From assembly GCF_910594985.1 (NCBI RefSeq), contig NZ_CAJVCE010000006.1, positions 124,001-188,000 on the forward strand: a stretch of DNA of 64,000 nucleotides. Direction: 5' to 3'. This document shows, piece by piece, positions 62,963 to 64,000 of this stretch. Position 1 is the first letter of the stretch, and each line of letters starts with the position of its first letter. The notes below the pieces were generated by a model that was given only the letters and a program-made list of their open reading frames with translations, searched no databases and was not told the DNA's origin. The DNA comes from Paenibacillus allorhizosphaerae. Its GTDB lineage: Bacteria > Bacillota > Bacilli > Paenibacillales > NBRC-103111. Position numbers and translations under genes: made by a program.

Positions 62963-63940
62963 TTATTTCCAAAATGGTGTACCAGTAAATAAAAAGCTTT
63001 CCCCATTTGCATACCTGCCAAATTCACGAGATGCAGACTTTTTCACATGCGTCGGCAGCCAATTGTTCGATTCAGGCATACCAAGAGCGTTCCTCATCCC
63101 GATTAGCACTAGCGAAATAAATAATGCTTCTATTTGAACCACATAATCATTTGGCAGCGGAAAGTGCTTTCCATACCAATCAATGTATTGCTGTCTGGCA
63201 TTGGGATGAATAAAGGTAAATGTGATGGCTATGTCAGTGAGAAAAGGACCGAATCCACACGCGCCAAAGTCAATGGGATTTGCAACCCCATCTACAAACA
63301 CGATATTGGGAGGAACGATGTCACCGTGCAATACGCCCCAAGTCAACTTATTTTTAGGGAGAGTGTCGAGCAGGGCCATCGCTTTTTCCCCAGCGGCTTC
63401 CAGGATCTGAACATCGTATGCATCTAATAACCCTTCCCGCACCTGCTGCTTGAGCAAGTCCAGAGCATTCTGTATGCGTGCACGATTAACCGTTGGACGG
63501 ACAAAAGATGAAGGGGGCTGCCACTTACTGGCATGATGGTGCAAAGCTGCCGTCATTTCAGCGGTGGATTTCAATTCTTGCTCGCTGGTAAAGTATTGTT
63601 TTTGCTCGCCTTCCACCCAACTGAGCATCGTGCAATTTATATCGTCCACTTGTGTAACATATGACCCTTGCTGATTGCGTTTTGGTACAGGGAGGGTGAG
63701 ACTAGTATCGCGATTAAGTGCATCCAGCCATACCAACTCAGAAACCAGCACATCTGGGCGCGTCCACATCATTTCAAGCGTACTGATTTTAGATTTGTGA
63801 ACACGCAAGCTGTATAACAATCCACGATTATCTTCAATTTTGAAAACCGCGGCACCGCTTTGAGCTATTGGCGATACGGATACTACGTTAATATCGTACT
63901 GCGTCAGCGCATGTTGCGCAATGATTGCATTATCCATTCT
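62963..63940 (-). CDS. Aminoglycoside phosphotransferase-family (HomoserineK/SrkA-like) kinase
   Basis: About 325 residues; ATG at 63940 after GGAAGGTG. Catalytic loop LHGDIVPPNIVF (H-x-D-x4-N) and metal motif PIDFGACGFGP are intact. The HKSKISTLEMMWTRPDVLVSE segment and the layout resemble the SrkA/stress-response kinase branch that phosphorylates Ser/Thr or small hydroxyl compounds. Substrate unknown. Unrelated in detail to the phosphotransferase at 51177. Confidence 0.85.
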   Translation of the reverse strand, partial: RMDNAIIAQHALTQYDINVVSVSPIAQSGAAVFKIEDNRGLLYSLRVHKSKISTLEMMWTRPDVLVSELVWLDALNRDTSLTLPVPKRNQQGSYVTQVDDINCTMLSWVEGEQKQYFTSEQELKSTAEMTAALHHHASKWQPPSSFVRPTVNRARIQNALDLLKQQVREGLLDAYDVQILEAAGEKAMALLDTLPKNKLTWGVLHGDIVPPNIVFVDGVANPIDFGACGFGPFLTDIAITFTFIHPNARQQYIDWYGKHFPLPNDYVVQIEALFISLVLIGMRNALGMPESNNWLPTHVKKSASREFGRYANGESFLFTGTPFWK

Positions 63941-64000
63941 TTTCACACCTTCCAAAGGAAATCGCCCCTAACACTAAGGTAATGATATGGTACTACGCCT

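Noticed and set aside
1-64000. CRISPR array, tRNA, rRNA, prophage or intact insertion sequence
   Set aside because: No regularly spaced repeats of CRISPR size, no cloverleaf or rRNA segments, and no transposase or phage structural genes were recognised on reading both strands.

Overview
The window looks like a chromosomal segment of a spore-forming, low-to-moderate GC Bacillota of the Paenibacillus/Cohnella type. The evidence is a complete ger spore-germinant-receptor operon, two secreted S-layer-homology (SLH) proteins, strong AGGAGG ribosome binding sites, frequent TTG/GTG starts, many two-component systems, and secreted carbohydrate-binding proteins. No rRNA, tRNA, CRISPR array, intact insertion sequence or prophage module was seen. 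The species call is inference from gene content.

Layout. 0.1-9 kb: an AHSA1-like protein, a very large secreted multidomain protein (841-5286), an esterase, a Nif3-like protein, and an alpha/beta-hydrolase/GyrI-like pair in which the hydrolase has Gly at the nucleophile position. 9-16 kb: a secreted helveticin J-like protein, an SGNH hydrolase, and a germinant receptor operon in the order B-A-C. 15.6-17.3 kb: a flavodoxin-fold oxidoreductase with a convergent HxlR regulator, and a NUDIX gene. 17.4-23.8 kb: an operon of VTC polyphosphate-polymerase domain, DUF4956 membrane protein, beta-helix lipoprotein and PepSY-associated membrane protein (with an in-frame amber codon), divergent from an OmpR/histidine-kinase pair. 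The same 19-base direct-repeat element lies upstream of both units. 23.9-30 kb: a frameshifted S41 peptidase, a VOC protein, an ECF sigma factor coupled to a papain/BtrH-like protein, a LamG fusion of the same domain, and a nucleotidyltransferase-like gene. 30-40 kb: an internally repetitive DUF6223-like protein, a second two-component system, and housekeeping-like or accessory enzymes (YdcF, isochorismatase, ChrB-like, DUF1232, NUDIX, DMT transporter, MBL hydrolase with Lrp, DUF2798). 40-48 kb: an RCC1/Ig/CBM-X2/SLH protein, a methyltransferase, an old-yellow-enzyme, and a second SLH protein. 48-54 kb: nitroreductase plus Rrf2, DUF2798, two small hypotheticals, a phosphotransferase, an MFS remnant and an acetamidase. 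54-64 kb: a TetR remnant, DUF3231, an orphan membrane histidine kinase, a sulfatase, a sulfatase remnant and AraC regulator, an ArsR remnant, a DUF2269/MarR pair, a beta/gamma-crystallin-like protein and a second phosphotransferase.

The region is accessory in character. There are many short one- or two-gene units with their own regulators, and at least six decayed genes (PepSY, S41, MFS, TetR, sulfatase, ArsR). Two small dispersed palindromic repeat families (copies near 10.5, 57.2 and 62.8 kb; and near 17.3 and 45.3 kb) tie distant parts of the window together. The best candidates for incompletely described biology are the two-component/VTC/DUF4956/beta-helix locus and the sigma-factor/BtrH-like/LamG cluster.
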